NCBI GenBank assembly: GCA_035461405.1
Contig: DATHVH010000057.1
Coordinates: forward strand, 1 to 15,095
Reading direction: 5' to 3'
Length of the DNA: 15,095 nucleotides
From: Anditalea sp035461405
GTDB taxonomy: Bacteria > Bacteroidota > Bacteroidia > Cytophagales > Cyclobacteriaceae
In this document: positions 1-7,460 of the stretch, piece by piece
Numbering within the stretch: the stretch's first letter is position 1
How the letters are laid out: every line of letters begins with the position of its first letter
The notes under the pieces: generated by a model
The model's input: only the letters and a program-made list of their open reading frames with translations
The model's database searches: none
What the model was told of the DNA's origin: nothing
Position numbers and translations under genes: made by a program

Positions 1-43
1 GGTGCATGCTAAGGCAATATTGCCAAAATACAAATTCAGTCAT
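1..43 (-). CDS. Glycosyltransferase, probable (N-terminal 14 codons only)
   Basis: An ATG at 43-41 overlaps the TAA stop of the upstream polymerase gene by one base (TAATG), the same arrangement as elsewhere in this operon. The 14 visible codons read MTEFVFWQYCLSMH and then leave the window. The pattern FWQ, then Ser, then His resembles the opening strand and loop of polysaccharide-cluster glycosyltransferases that begin with FWQNxxSPHQ; I recall this pattern but could not check it. The tight overlap and the operon context support a real gene. The product assignment is tentative because only the first beta strand is present. Confidence 0.5.
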   Translation of the reverse strand, partial: MTEFVFWQYCLSMH

Positions 44-1239
44 TATATGATGGATATTTTACCTGTTTGTTTATACATTTCTATATTGCCCAATAACAAC
101 CAAAAATAAAAGAATAGTGCCCCCCCAGAAGATAGGACATATCCTTCTGCGAGCATATGGAGAGTAAAAAAGATCATTAAACTCCCCAGCACAGCCGTAC
201 TGAGCATATCAAATTTATTGGTAAGTAGAAAAAATAGATAACTTATAAATAAAATAACAAAGACGGAAAAGCCTAAAAGACCTGTCATCGCCAAAATTGC
301 TAAGAAGGAACTTCCTGGCTCAATTTTTCCATCATCTGATTTCTGTGACTCATTGCCACCCTTATAAATCAAATGGGAAAACCCAATGCCATATATGGGT
401 GATTGATTAAATTCCATCAATCTGGCTTGCCAAATACTCGTCCTCGAAGCTGTCATGTCACCTTTCTTCTCAGAACTATCCATTTTTTGCTGTATCCCCG
501 TGGTATATTGGCTCCAAATAGGATATGATCCAGCAGTGATTACTGTCACTAATATTATGGAATACAAAAATTTCATAAACCTTTGTTGGTATATCTTATA
601 GAAGAAAAATAAAAGACCAGCTACACAAGCCAAGATAGCAGTTCTAGAACTTGCTAATAATAAACTTAAAAAGGAGGAACCTATACATATCTGGAAGAAT
701 ATCATTCTTTTCTTTATAGGATCAACTTTATCTTTTTCCTTATAAAACAGATAGAGGGAAATCATCAGTGCAATCGCGGCCATGGGTCCTAGTATCATTG
801 TATGTACAAAGAAACCACTCCAACCGCCCCTTCCTGCAGGCACCCCTAGGGGAAGAACCCTGGTAAGAAAACTTCCAGCCCCCAATACCAAAATGGCTAG
901 GTTAGCTTTAGAAAAAGCAAAATACCTGAATGCATAAAATTTTGGTGAATTAACTAATGGACCTATCAATCCGATCACCATTATAAAAGAAATAAGTCTA
1001 AACCATGGCTGAAAATGAGATGGAATATCATTCATCATGATACTCACTATACAGAAGAACAAGAATACTCCTAAAAGCACATTTATCTTCTGAATTCCCC
1101 CCGCAAATAAAACTACTACAAAAAGCAGCCCCATTAGTGCGTAGTAAATATTCTGTGATAGATGCGGACTAATTATCAAGACCTGATTAATGGCAACAAA
1201 ACCCAGCCCCATGGCTGCATATCTCAAATATTTATTCAC
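43..1239 (-). CDS. O-antigen polymerase/ligase family membrane protein (Wzy/WaaL-like)
   Basis: This polytopic inner-membrane protein of 398 residues has about ten or more hydrophobic segments and is of the O-antigen ligase/polymerase (Wzy_C) type. Such proteins join lipid-linked repeat units into a chain, or transfer the chain to an acceptor, on the periplasmic face. Supporting features are the SSRTAIL stretch at residues 197-203 at the end of a membrane helix and a large extramembrane loop at about 240-305. That loop contains SRTSIWQ and NQSPIYGIGFS (265-288), the usual W-x(n)-P-x-x-G-x-G pattern, and is followed by a PGSSFLAILAMTG helix. The start is GTG at 1239, 5 nt after the acetyltransferase stop, with AAAAAGA just before it; the internal ATG at 1212 is an alternative. 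Polymerase and ligase cannot be told apart from sequence alone, but the repeat-unit glycosyltransferases nearby favour a Wzy-type polymerase. The gene carries G7 and G6 tracts. Confidence 0.85.
   Translation of the reverse strand: MNKYLRYAAMGLGFVAINQVLIISPHLSQNIYYALMGLLFVVVLFAGGIQKINVLLGVFLFFCIVSIMMNDIPSHFQPWFRLISFIMVIGLIGPLVNSPKFYAFRYFAFSKANLAILVLGAGSFLTRVLPLGVPAGRGGWSGFFVHTMILGPMAAIALMISLYLFYKEKDKVDPIKKRMIFFQICIGSSFLSLLLASSRTAILACVAGLLFFFYKIYQQRFMKFLYSIILVTVITAGSYPIWSQYTTGIQQKMDSSEKKGDMTASRTSIWQARLMEFNQSPIYGIGFSHLIYKGGNESQKSDDGKIEPGSSFLAILAMTGLLGFSVFVILFISYLFFLLTNKFDMLSTAVLGSLMIFFTLHMLAEGYVLSSGGALFFYFWLLLGNIEMYKQTGKISII
120..126 (-). repeat. G7 homopolymer tract in the polymerase gene
   Basis: Seven consecutive C on the + strand read as G7 on the coding strand, encoding Gly-Gly-Ala at about residues 372-374 of the Wzy-like protein, near its C terminus. 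A second, shorter G6 tract lies at 1097-1102 in the same gene (Gly-Gly at about residues 47-48). Long G runs stand out in this AT-rich sequence. Slippage at 120-126 would alter only about the last 25 residues, whereas slippage at 1097-1102 would destroy the protein. Confidence 0.5.
1097..1102 (-). repeat. G6 homopolymer tract, early in the polymerase gene
   Basis: Six consecutive C on the + strand give G6 on the coding strand, in the Ala-Gly-Gly-Ile codons at about residues 46-49 of the Wzy-like protein. A one-base slip would truncate the protein near its N terminus. Six bases is short for a contingency tract, so this may be ordinary glycine codon use. Confidence 0.35.
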
Positions 1240-1244
1240 TCTTT

Positions 1245-1742
1245 TTAATTTAAATTTTTTATAATCTTGGCAGGTACCCCACCTATAATGACCCTTGAAG
1301 GAAAAGTCCCTTTTACTACTGCTCCTGCTGCCACGATAGTTTTTTCTCCTATAACACTGCCAGGCAAAATAGTTACTCCTGCTGCTATCCAGGTGCCATC
1401 ACCAATGGATATATCTTCACATTTACCTTCTCCAGCTACACGATCCCCTACTAGATCTATCTCATGAGTCCCAGTAGTCATTAAAACGTTTGGGGCTATA
1501 TCAACATTATTGCCAATATTAATCATGCCTGTAGAAATAAGTCTTGAATCATGTCCTACCCATGTGTTTGACCCAATTTTTAAATTACCTATTCCTCTAA
1601 CCCTACATGATGAACAGATCCTTACATTTTCTCCCAACATTACACCCATCCATGTATATAATTTATTTTTAAAAGAAAATAAGCTTGTTTCAGGAATGAG
1701 AGGAAGTATTAAACTTATCAAAAATTGTAATTTAGCATTCAT
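1245..1742 (-). CDS. Hexapeptide-repeat acyltransferase (left-handed beta-helix O-acetyltransferase)
   Basis: This 165-residue protein of the LbH/maltose-acetyltransferase-like group (WcaF/WbbJ type) probably transfers an acetyl group from acetyl-CoA to a sugar hydroxyl of the polysaccharide precursor in the cytoplasm. Imperfect hexapeptide repeats run from about residue 35 to 150, for example IGSNTWVG, IGNNVDIAP, IGDGTWIAAGVTILPGSVIG and AAGAVVKG. The loop TTGTHEID contains His93, which matches the catalytic histidine of this family, and the C terminus has the usual GGVPAKIIK. The first ~25 residues are hydrophobic and could be a membrane-associating helix, as in other short polysaccharide acetyltransferases. 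The ATG overlaps the upstream glycosyltransferase stop (ATGA), implying translational coupling. The acceptor sugar cannot be predicted. Confidence 0.88.
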   Translation of the reverse strand: MNAKLQFLISLILPLIPETSLFSFKNKLYTWMGVMLGENVRICSSCRVRGIGNLKIGSNTWVGHDSRLISTGMINIGNNVDIAPNVLMTTGTHEIDLVGDRVAGEGKCEDISIGDGTWIAAGVTILPGSVIGEKTIVAAGAVVKGTFPSRVIIGGVPAKIIKNLN

Positions 1743-2896
1743 TTGTTTGCTACCTCTTTAAAAAGATCATTATATTTTGTTGCTACTTTGTCAGAAGTAA
1801 ACTCTTTTGAATATTCTAAGGCCTTATTGCTCATTTCTTTTAAGTCTTGGCTTATTATTTTATGCATAGCTCTGGCGAGGTCTTCCGGATTCTCATTTTT
1901 ATAAAATTCAGCTATCCCTCTATTACTTAATAGTTCTTTAGTGATAGGAATATCTGATGCCACTATGGGCAACCCACAACTTAATGCTTCTACCTGTACA
2001 ATTCCAAAACCTTCAAATCTGGAACTAAATATGAATACATCCGCATCCGAAAACCTATCTTCTACCTTATTACTGAAAGGGAGTAAGGTCACTCTATCTG
2101 CTAAATTATACGAAATTATCTTTTCTTCCAACAGCGGTTTTAATGGGCCATCACCTACAATGTCTAACTTCCAATCCTTATTTTTCTGAGCAAAAATATT
2201 AAATGCATCTACTACTATATCAAATCCTTTATGATGGGTACATCTTCCCAATGCAACAAACTTCTTAGTAGTTAAATCTGATTTTTTACTATAGTCTAAA
2301 CTATGTGCATTGTAAATAAACTTTGTATTTATTTTTAATTCTTCATTAAATACCTTTTCATCATCTTTTGATAACACCACTACTTTTTCAAGCTTTGGTA
2401 AAGCATCACCAAAAATTTCCTCATGTTTCCAACTTCCTCTATCAGGTGCACCAAAAAAGTGATCATACGACGCTTGAATTCTACCTACCATGGGGGTATC
2501 CACATCATCCTTTATAGACCCTAACCATAGCGAACTAGCAACATCAAATCCAACCACCAAATCGAAATTATTTTCCTTAATATACTTTTTCAAAAATCGA
2601 TTTTGCTTGGGCAAAAACATTAATTTAGAATACCACCCTGCCCTTTTGCCTGTAAAAAATCCTTTTGTAGTCAGCCATGTTATTGTATTCCGAATTACTT
2701 TCCTAAACAAACTCAGCTCATAATAATCAATCCTAAAATCATTTTCATTTATATTATAGGGATTACCTTCTTTTCTCCTAGAGGTTAGCAATAGCCGGAT
2801 TTCATGCTCTTTAGAAAGTTCTTTAGCTATGGTAGAGGATATTCGCTGAGTACCACCATGAGAAAATACAGTATAAGTAATAAAACAAATCTTCAT
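1739..2896 (-). CDS. Glycosyltransferase family 4 (GT-B fold)
   Basis: This 385-residue retaining GT-B glycosyltransferase adds one sugar from a nucleotide-sugar donor to the growing lipid-linked oligosaccharide on the cytoplasmic side of the inner membrane. The N-terminal domain begins MKICFITYTVFSHGGTQR, with the family's glycine-rich acceptor loop at residues 14-18. The C-terminal donor domain has VALGRCTHHKGFD at about 214-226, IVGDGP at about 246-251, and the E-x7-E motif with Glu295 and Glu303 (EGFGIVQVEALSCGLPIVAS). Length and domain order are normal for a family 4 enzyme. The gene ends in an ATGA overlap with the acetyltransferase and starts 16 nt after the P-loop gene. Donor and linkage cannot be read from the sequence. 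Confidence 0.92.
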   Translation of the reverse strand: MKICFITYTVFSHGGTQRISSTIAKELSKEHEIRLLLTSRRKEGNPYNINENDFRIDYYELSLFRKVIRNTITWLTTKGFFTGKRAGWYSKLMFLPKQNRFLKKYIKENNFDLVVGFDVASSLWLGSIKDDVDTPMVGRIQASYDHFFGAPDRGSWKHEEIFGDALPKLEKVVVLSKDDEKVFNEELKINTKFIYNAHSLDYSKKSDLTTKKFVALGRCTHHKGFDIVVDAFNIFAQKNKDWKLDIVGDGPLKPLLEEKIISYNLADRVTLLPFSNKVEDRFSDADVFIFSSRFEGFGIVQVEALSCGLPIVASDIPITKELLSNRGIAEFYKNENPEDLARAMHKIISQDLKEMSNKALEYSKEFTSDKVATKYNDLFKEVANK

Positions 2897-2912
2897 ATCT
2901 TAATTTTCAATC

Positions 2913-3665
2913 TTACGCTTTAATTTTAGATGAGTACAACATATTTACGGAACTCAATATTTTTTCAATATTATTTGATAACTGATCACCTATATCTATG
3001 GTCACTACAGAGACACCGGCTATAGAAAATTTTTGTGCTCTATCGGTATAATAATCTAAGCTTTGTTGCAAAAAATCGGTATTTAGTGTACGGGGTGATT
3101 TATTTTTCCTCTTTTCCCTGTTTCTAATGTGTGCTATCAGATTATCTACATCACCTGTAACATGTATCAATAAATGAGGAAAAAGTTCTTTTGTATTTAT
3201 TGATTCAAAAGGAACATCTGGCAAATGTTGCGCTAGGGATTCATCCATAAGGACTGCTTCTGGCCTGGGATTTAATGATATAAGCACTCCATCAATAATC
3301 TGTTGGTAAAGACCTTGTACCCTTTTTATTTTTCGCAAGGCAGGTTGAGAAAATTCTCGATATTGTACCAATGCCTGATCTATAATTTGATCAATGGAAG
3401 ATAGATTGGAAAAAATTTCTTCCTCCTTTTTTCTATTTACTATATTAGCCAACAGTAACGGAGCATCTTGTAGTGGAAGTTTTAAACCAATTTGAATAAA
3501 AGTTCTATAAACCCAGGCATATTCATGTACATTTTGTCGAGCTATTTTTATCAGGGCATCTTTTCTGGAAATAAAACGATTATCAGAATGAGGTTGATTT
3601 AAAAGGCTATCTATCAAGAAAGTCTTCCCAATGCCTGGAGTACCCATAAAATCAATCCTTATCAT
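2913..3665 (-). CDS. P-loop kinase-like protein of unknown function, copy B
   Basis: This 250-residue soluble protein has a Walker A motif, GTPGIGKT, at residues 8-15, directly after the first beta strand. The strand-plus-acid motif VLMDESLAQH (Asp141-Glu142) is in a Walker B or catalytic-base position. An Arg/Lys-rich stretch at about 181-192 (RNREKRKNKSPR) resembles the lid of small-molecule kinases. Overall it looks like the nucleoside/thymidylate-kinase branch of P-loop kinases rather than a AAA+ ring ATPase, but I cannot name a family. It is a clear paralogue of the gene at 11433-12200: they share RIDFxGxPGxGK, RQIIDG or QQIIDG, VLMDESxAQH and the SxDYY region. Its ATG overlaps the stop of the upstream APH-like kinase by one base (TAATG), so the two are probably co-translated and may act together. 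Substrate unknown. Confidence 0.8.
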   Translation of the reverse strand: MIRIDFMGTPGIGKTFLIDSLLNQPHSDNRFISRKDALIKIARQNVHEYAWVYRTFIQIGLKLPLQDAPLLLANIVNRKKEEEIFSNLSSIDQIIDQALVQYREFSQPALRKIKRVQGLYQQIIDGVLISLNPRPEAVLMDESLAQHLPDVPFESINTKELFPHLLIHVTGDVDNLIAHIRNREKRKNKSPRTLNTDFLQQSLDYYTDRAQKFSIAGVSVVTIDIGDQLSNNIEKILSSVNMLYSSKIKA

Positions 3666-5035
3666 TAATATAAAGTTTGATCTATAAAATTGACTTTATT
3701 TGCCTCTATCTTATCCAATAATTCTAAACTTTTATTAACTGCAGGTCTGATGAATTTATCAGGGTCTTCACTCATAAATGTTTTCTCCTGCATCATCAGT
3801 GTGATAGTAATTGCCCCAAAAAAGAATAATACGGTATCCACATCATCATAATCTCTGGATAACTCGATATCTTCTATAAAAAATTCATGGATAGTTTGAT
3901 AACTATAGTGAGCACTCCTAAAAAATATGGCAAAATCCATTAATGTGGGACCAAATGTACAATGCGACCAATCTATTATACCAAACTGATCAAGATTAGG
4001 TCTATAAATTATATTATTAAGGTGAAAGTCTCCATGACAAAGAGAATAATGCCTTTCTGGAACCACATATTTGTAAAAATCACAATCATTCATCCTTTCA
4101 AAGTATTTACCCAAGAGGAATTTTAGCTCTGGTCTGTAAGAATGTATTTTAAGGGTGTTAAAATTCCATTCTATAATTTGCTTAAAATATTGCTCTTTAT
4201 GAACCCTGTTAAATGCACGGGGTAGATAGGTATGGGCATATCCTAATTCAAATGGTCTTTTTAACTTATTATAAACAGTAGGTGTAAAGGAACAAGCCTG
4301 AATATAATCTTTATGACATTTTATTATCTTGCCAAGCATAGTATAATCTGAAGGCTCTCCCTCAACAAATTCCATGATCATGCATGAAATTAAGCCTGAT
4401 TTACTTTTAAGTATACCTAATATCCCTGGCGTAATCTCCTGAAGTAAAGGAAAAATTTCTCTTATATCCTGATAAAATGGAATTTCATTAGTCTTCAATA
4501 AAGTAATTCCTATTTTTGTCAAATACCTTTTTTCTACACTTTCGATGTCATGCTGTATAAACCCGAAATTTTCAAGCCCCAATTCAAGGACAACAAATTT
4601 TGATTTAACCTCAGTAGGAAAAACAGATATTTTTCCAGCTATCCGTTCAAAAAAATCAATACCAAAAGAATTATGCATTGATTCCTTCAAAAGGGAAATA
4701 ATAACTGCTTTAGTTTCATAGTTATTACCTTCATATAAGCTTCTACCGTATTGTTGTATCAAAAAGTAATTACATATCTCTACAGCATTATGTTTATTTT
4801 TAATACTTAGGAAAAATGATATTGCTTTGGAATTTAAATGCTCTTTATGACAAAATAGAGAAAATTGATAAAGTAAATCAAAATCCAAATTTTTATTTTC
4901 GAAGTTTGCTTCTATCCTTTTAGTGTATTTAAGGAAATTTGATTCCTTATAATGATACTTACCGAACTTAAAGAATATTTGCGTGTTTCTTTTAAGATCA
5001 GATAATATAAGTCTAAATTTTTTATTTAGTATCAT
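3665..5035 (-). CDS. APH-fold phosphotransferase (aminoglycoside/choline-kinase-like), copy 2
   Basis: This 456-residue protein has a C-terminal APH/choline-kinase-fold domain and an N-terminal ~140-residue region of no recognised type. The catalytic loop is HGDFHLNN, with Asp336 as likely catalytic base and Asn341 as metal ligand. The second metal-binding aspartate is Asp355 in GIIDW. A probable ATP-binding lysine is Lys174 (YLTKIG), and MEFVEGEP at about 221-228 fits the hinge. The whole catalytic set appears intact, so the protein is predicted to transfer phosphate from ATP to a small molecule or sugar. It is paralogous along its full length to the preceding gene at 5070-6401. Context argues for polysaccharide modification or precursor activation rather than antibiotic resistance. 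LicA-type choline kinases are a precedent for this fold in surface-glycan loci, but no choline cytidylyltransferase or phosphocholine transferase is visible here. Confidence 0.82.
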   Translation of the reverse strand: MILNKKFRLILSDLKRNTQIFFKFGKYHYKESNFLKYTKRIEANFENKNLDFDLLYQFSLFCHKEHLNSKAISFFLSIKNKHNAVEICNYFLIQQYGRSLYEGNNYETKAVIISLLKESMHNSFGIDFFERIAGKISVFPTEVKSKFVVLELGLENFGFIQHDIESVEKRYLTKIGITLLKTNEIPFYQDIREIFPLLQEITPGILGILKSKSGLISCMIMEFVEGEPSDYTMLGKIIKCHKDYIQACSFTPTVYNKLKRPFELGYAHTYLPRAFNRVHKEQYFKQIIEWNFNTLKIHSYRPELKFLLGKYFERMNDCDFYKYVVPERHYSLCHGDFHLNNIIYRPNLDQFGIIDWSHCTFGPTLMDFAIFFRSAHYSYQTIHEFFIEDIELSRDYDDVDTVLFFFGAITITLMMQEKTFMSEDPDKFIRPAVNKSLELLDKIEANKVNFIDQTLY

Positions 5036-5069
5036 TTTTTCTTGGAGTAATAAAACTACAGGAGCATTA

Positions 5070-6401
5070 TTAATTTTCCTTTACTTCTAAAAGGGAAAGA
5101 CATTTATGAACTGCTGGAATAAAAAACAGTTTTGGATCCTCGTTTATAATTGTACCTCTTTTCAGCATTAGACTCACTAATATCGATCCAAAATAAAATA
5201 AAAACTGATCTATTATAGTAAGTGAATATTCGTCCTTATACTTTAAAACCATGTCTTCGAGTTCAGCAAAACTATATGCATACTCTCTCTGCTTCCTTAA
5301 TATGGTAGATATATCCATCATCTTGGGCCCATAATTACTTTGGGTCCAATCTATTATATGATATTCATTTTTATTTTTATTATAGAGCACATTATTTAAT
5401 GAATAGTCTCCATGGCACAATGTATAATGTTGTTCGGGATGTATGCTATTATATAATTTTGCGTCTTTCATTCCGTCAGTTAAGCGTTTAATTTCTGAAA
5501 TTAATAATACGTCATATGGACTTTCTGAAAGTGCTGTATCTATCCAATCTAATATCTCATTGAAATATTTTTTATCATGAATTTTCCCAAAGCTTTTACT
5601 TAAATGTATATGATTGTAATTAATTCGAAAAGGCTGTTCTAGGATCTGTTGGAGAGTAGAATCATATGGACATCTTTGCAGGGTTTCAAAATGCAATTGA
5701 ATTAAATTATCAAAATCTGATATCCCACATGGTAAACCTTCGACTTTTTGCATCGTCAATAGATTGACTACGCCAAATCTTCCTAATCTATAATCAATAA
5801 ATTTGGGTACCCTATTTTGTAAGGATGAATATTTTGTGGAAATTTTTTCATAAAACAAATGCTCATTTGAATGTTGATAGGATGTTCCGATCTTACTTAA
5901 AGCATCATAGGTACTATCTGAAGCAGCATGAAAAATAAAGCCTATATTTTCCCAGCCTACATCCATAAATTTTATTTCGGATGAACTAATTTGATTTTCA
6001 TATGGGGTATTCTTAAAAATCAGATGATTAAAATCAGGACCAAATGATGAAAGTAAAACACTATCAACGAGTTGCCTAATTTTAGCTGTAGAAACTTTAG
6101 AAGGATCAGCCTTATGTAACCTTATGTATAATTGAACTCTGAAAAAATTTAAAACAGCTAGACTTTTTCCTTTAGCATTTTGACACCACTTCTCAAAATA
6201 CCGTATACCCTCTCCCAGCATGTATTTTTTCCGGCAATAAACTGCAAATTCATCAAGAAGTATATATTCTTTTTGCCCAATATCCTGGATCTCTATAATT
6301 TGATCTGTATAAAACTTAAAGCCTTTATGTCTTTTATAATATTTGCCTGTTTTAAAAAGAATCTGAAAGGTTTGCTTTGTATGAGTTAATATTTTCTTCA
6401 A
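5070..6401 (-). CDS. APH-fold phosphotransferase (aminoglycoside/choline-kinase-like), copy 1
   Basis: This 443-residue full-length paralogue of the next gene downstream lies 34 nt from it. The catalytic loop is HGDYSLNN (Asp332, Asn337), the metal-binding aspartate is Asp351 in HIIDW, and a probable ATP-binding lysine is Lys170 (LSKIG). The C-terminal helices match the paralogue closely: FYFGSILVSLML against FFFGAITITLMM, then NEDPKLFFIPAVHK against SEDPDKFIRPAVNK. The start is unusual. The only upstream in-frame option after the stop at 6405-6407 is TTG at 6401, and the next Met is at residue 61. Residues 7-37 already align with the paralogue's N terminus (FKTGKYY against FKFGKYH), so TTG is probably genuine. 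I infer a kinase acting in glycan biosynthesis; the substrate is unknown. Confidence 0.8.
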   Translation of the reverse strand: MKKILTHTKQTFQILFKTGKYYKRHKGFKFYTDQIIEIQDIGQKEYILLDEFAVYCRKKYMLGEGIRYFEKWCQNAKGKSLAVLNFFRVQLYIRLHKADPSKVSTAKIRQLVDSVLLSSFGPDFNHLIFKNTPYENQISSSEIKFMDVGWENIGFIFHAASDSTYDALSKIGTSYQHSNEHLFYEKISTKYSSLQNRVPKFIDYRLGRFGVVNLLTMQKVEGLPCGISDFDNLIQLHFETLQRCPYDSTLQQILEQPFRINYNHIHLSKSFGKIHDKKYFNEILDWIDTALSESPYDVLLISEIKRLTDGMKDAKLYNSIHPEQHYTLCHGDYSLNNVLYNKNKNEYHIIDWTQSNYGPKMMDISTILRKQREYAYSFAELEDMVLKYKDEYSLTIIDQFLFYFGSILVSLMLKRGTIINEDPKLFFIPAVHKCLSLLEVKEN

Positions 6402-6491
6402 AAATTAGAGAATAGTTTAAATTTTAAGTATAGGAATAATATTAATGGGAATAGACATTCATATATTAAATGAAGTGCCTTGTAATATTTA

Positions 6492-7460
6492 TTATTTGGT
6501 ATATTTATTATAGGTTCTGATCAATTTTGAATATTGAACAGGAAACCTGTCTATCAGCTGGTATTTTAACTTAAATTTAAAATCCATCCCAGGCCATTTT
6601 TCTAATGGATCCAGCCTTTTTAAATTTAGTATGTCCTCATTCCCTATATCATATTTATTTCTGTCAGTAAGGTAATTGCTGTACTGCTGAAGTAAATATT
6701 GGTTTAAATAAATTCTAAATTCTGAATTTTCAGGAATCTGGTATCTGAATTTTTTCATCGAATCAAAAATTTTATACCAGCTGTCTATTTTTTTGGGATT
6801 AAATGTGGTCATAATAGAACCTGACCTAATCAAATGAGCATATATGGGCTTATTATAAGTTAATACTCTTTTGGCATGATATAGCAGCTTGGGAGTATGT
6901 TCATTGTCTTCATGAACTATACCCTCATAAAAATGAAGATTATTTTTTCTTAAAAAAGCAGTATTAGAGATATATCGCCATGAATTTAGAAAATCCCCAG
7001 CTCTCTTTTTAAAGTACTCTGTACCTGAATAACTATGATTATCCTGATAATCTAGATTTTCGCTGGCAGAGGAGGAGATAATGTCATTTTGGTCAATTTT
7101 ATAAAAATTCACTACCATGGTATCTGCTTTTGCCTCCTCCATATTTTTAATAATATCTGATAAGATATTAGGTTCTATCCAGTCATCACTATCAATAAAC
7201 CAAACGTACTTACCCTTTGCATGATCTAATCCCGTATTTCTGGCTCCACTAAGTCCTTTATTCTCTTGTTGTATAAGGATGACATTCTCGAATTTATTCT
7301 CGTAGTCCTTCCCTATTTGGCCAGAAGCATCTGAAGACCCATCATCTACTATGATAATCTCATATTGATCATTAGGTATATTTTGGTCAAGGCAACTATC
7401 CAAACATCTGCCAAGGTATTTTTCTACATTGTAGACTGGTAAAACTAAAGATATTATCAT
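6492..7460 (-). CDS. Glycosyltransferase family 2 (GT-A fold)
   Basis: This 322-residue inverting-type GT-A glycosyltransferase has the standard motifs. They are SLVLPVYNVEKYL at the N terminus, the nucleotide-binding IIIVDDGSSD at about 35-44, NKGLSGARNTGLDHAKG at about 67-83, and the metal-binding IDSDD at 89-93. A downstream acidic HEDNEHTPK motif is in the position of the catalytic base. No membrane helices are apparent, so it probably acts at the cytoplasmic face. The ATG overlaps the stop of the upstream GT4 gene by four bases (ATGA). Downstream is a 90-nt gap before the APH-like genes, in which I see no promoter or hairpin. The sugar donor cannot be inferred. Confidence 0.92.
   Translation of the reverse strand: MIISLVLPVYNVEKYLGRCLDSCLDQNIPNDQYEIIIVDDGSSDASGQIGKDYENKFENVILIQQENKGLSGARNTGLDHAKGKYVWFIDSDDWIEPNILSDIIKNMEEAKADTMVVNFYKIDQNDIISSSASENLDYQDNHSYSGTEYFKKRAGDFLNSWRYISNTAFLRKNNLHFYEGIVHEDNEHTPKLLYHAKRVLTYNKPIYAHLIRSGSIMTTFNPKKIDSWYKIFDSMKKFRYQIPENSEFRIYLNQYLLQQYSNYLTDRNKYDIGNEDILNLKRLDPLEKWPGMDFKFKLKYQLIDRFPVQYSKLIRTYNKYTK

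Noticed and set aside
1267..1761. Open frames on the + strand at 1267-1467 and 1510-1761
   Set aside because: They lie wholly or mostly antisense to the acetyltransferase gene, whose hexapeptide repeats and catalytic His are convincing. Their translations show no recognisable domain.
1941..2723. Open frames on the + strand at 1941-2189 and 2490-2723
   Set aside because: Antisense to the GT4 gene with its intact E-x7-E motif; low-complexity translations and no context on that strand.
6180..6389. Open frame on the + strand opposite the N terminus of an APH-like gene
   Set aside because: Antisense to sequence conserved between the two APH-like paralogues; no other gene in the window is on the + strand.
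3665..6401. Aminoglycoside resistance role for the APH-like proteins
   Set aside because: The catalytic core is shared by many kinases. Tandem duplication inside a glycan operon, the long N-terminal extension and the absence of mobile elements argue for a biosynthetic role.
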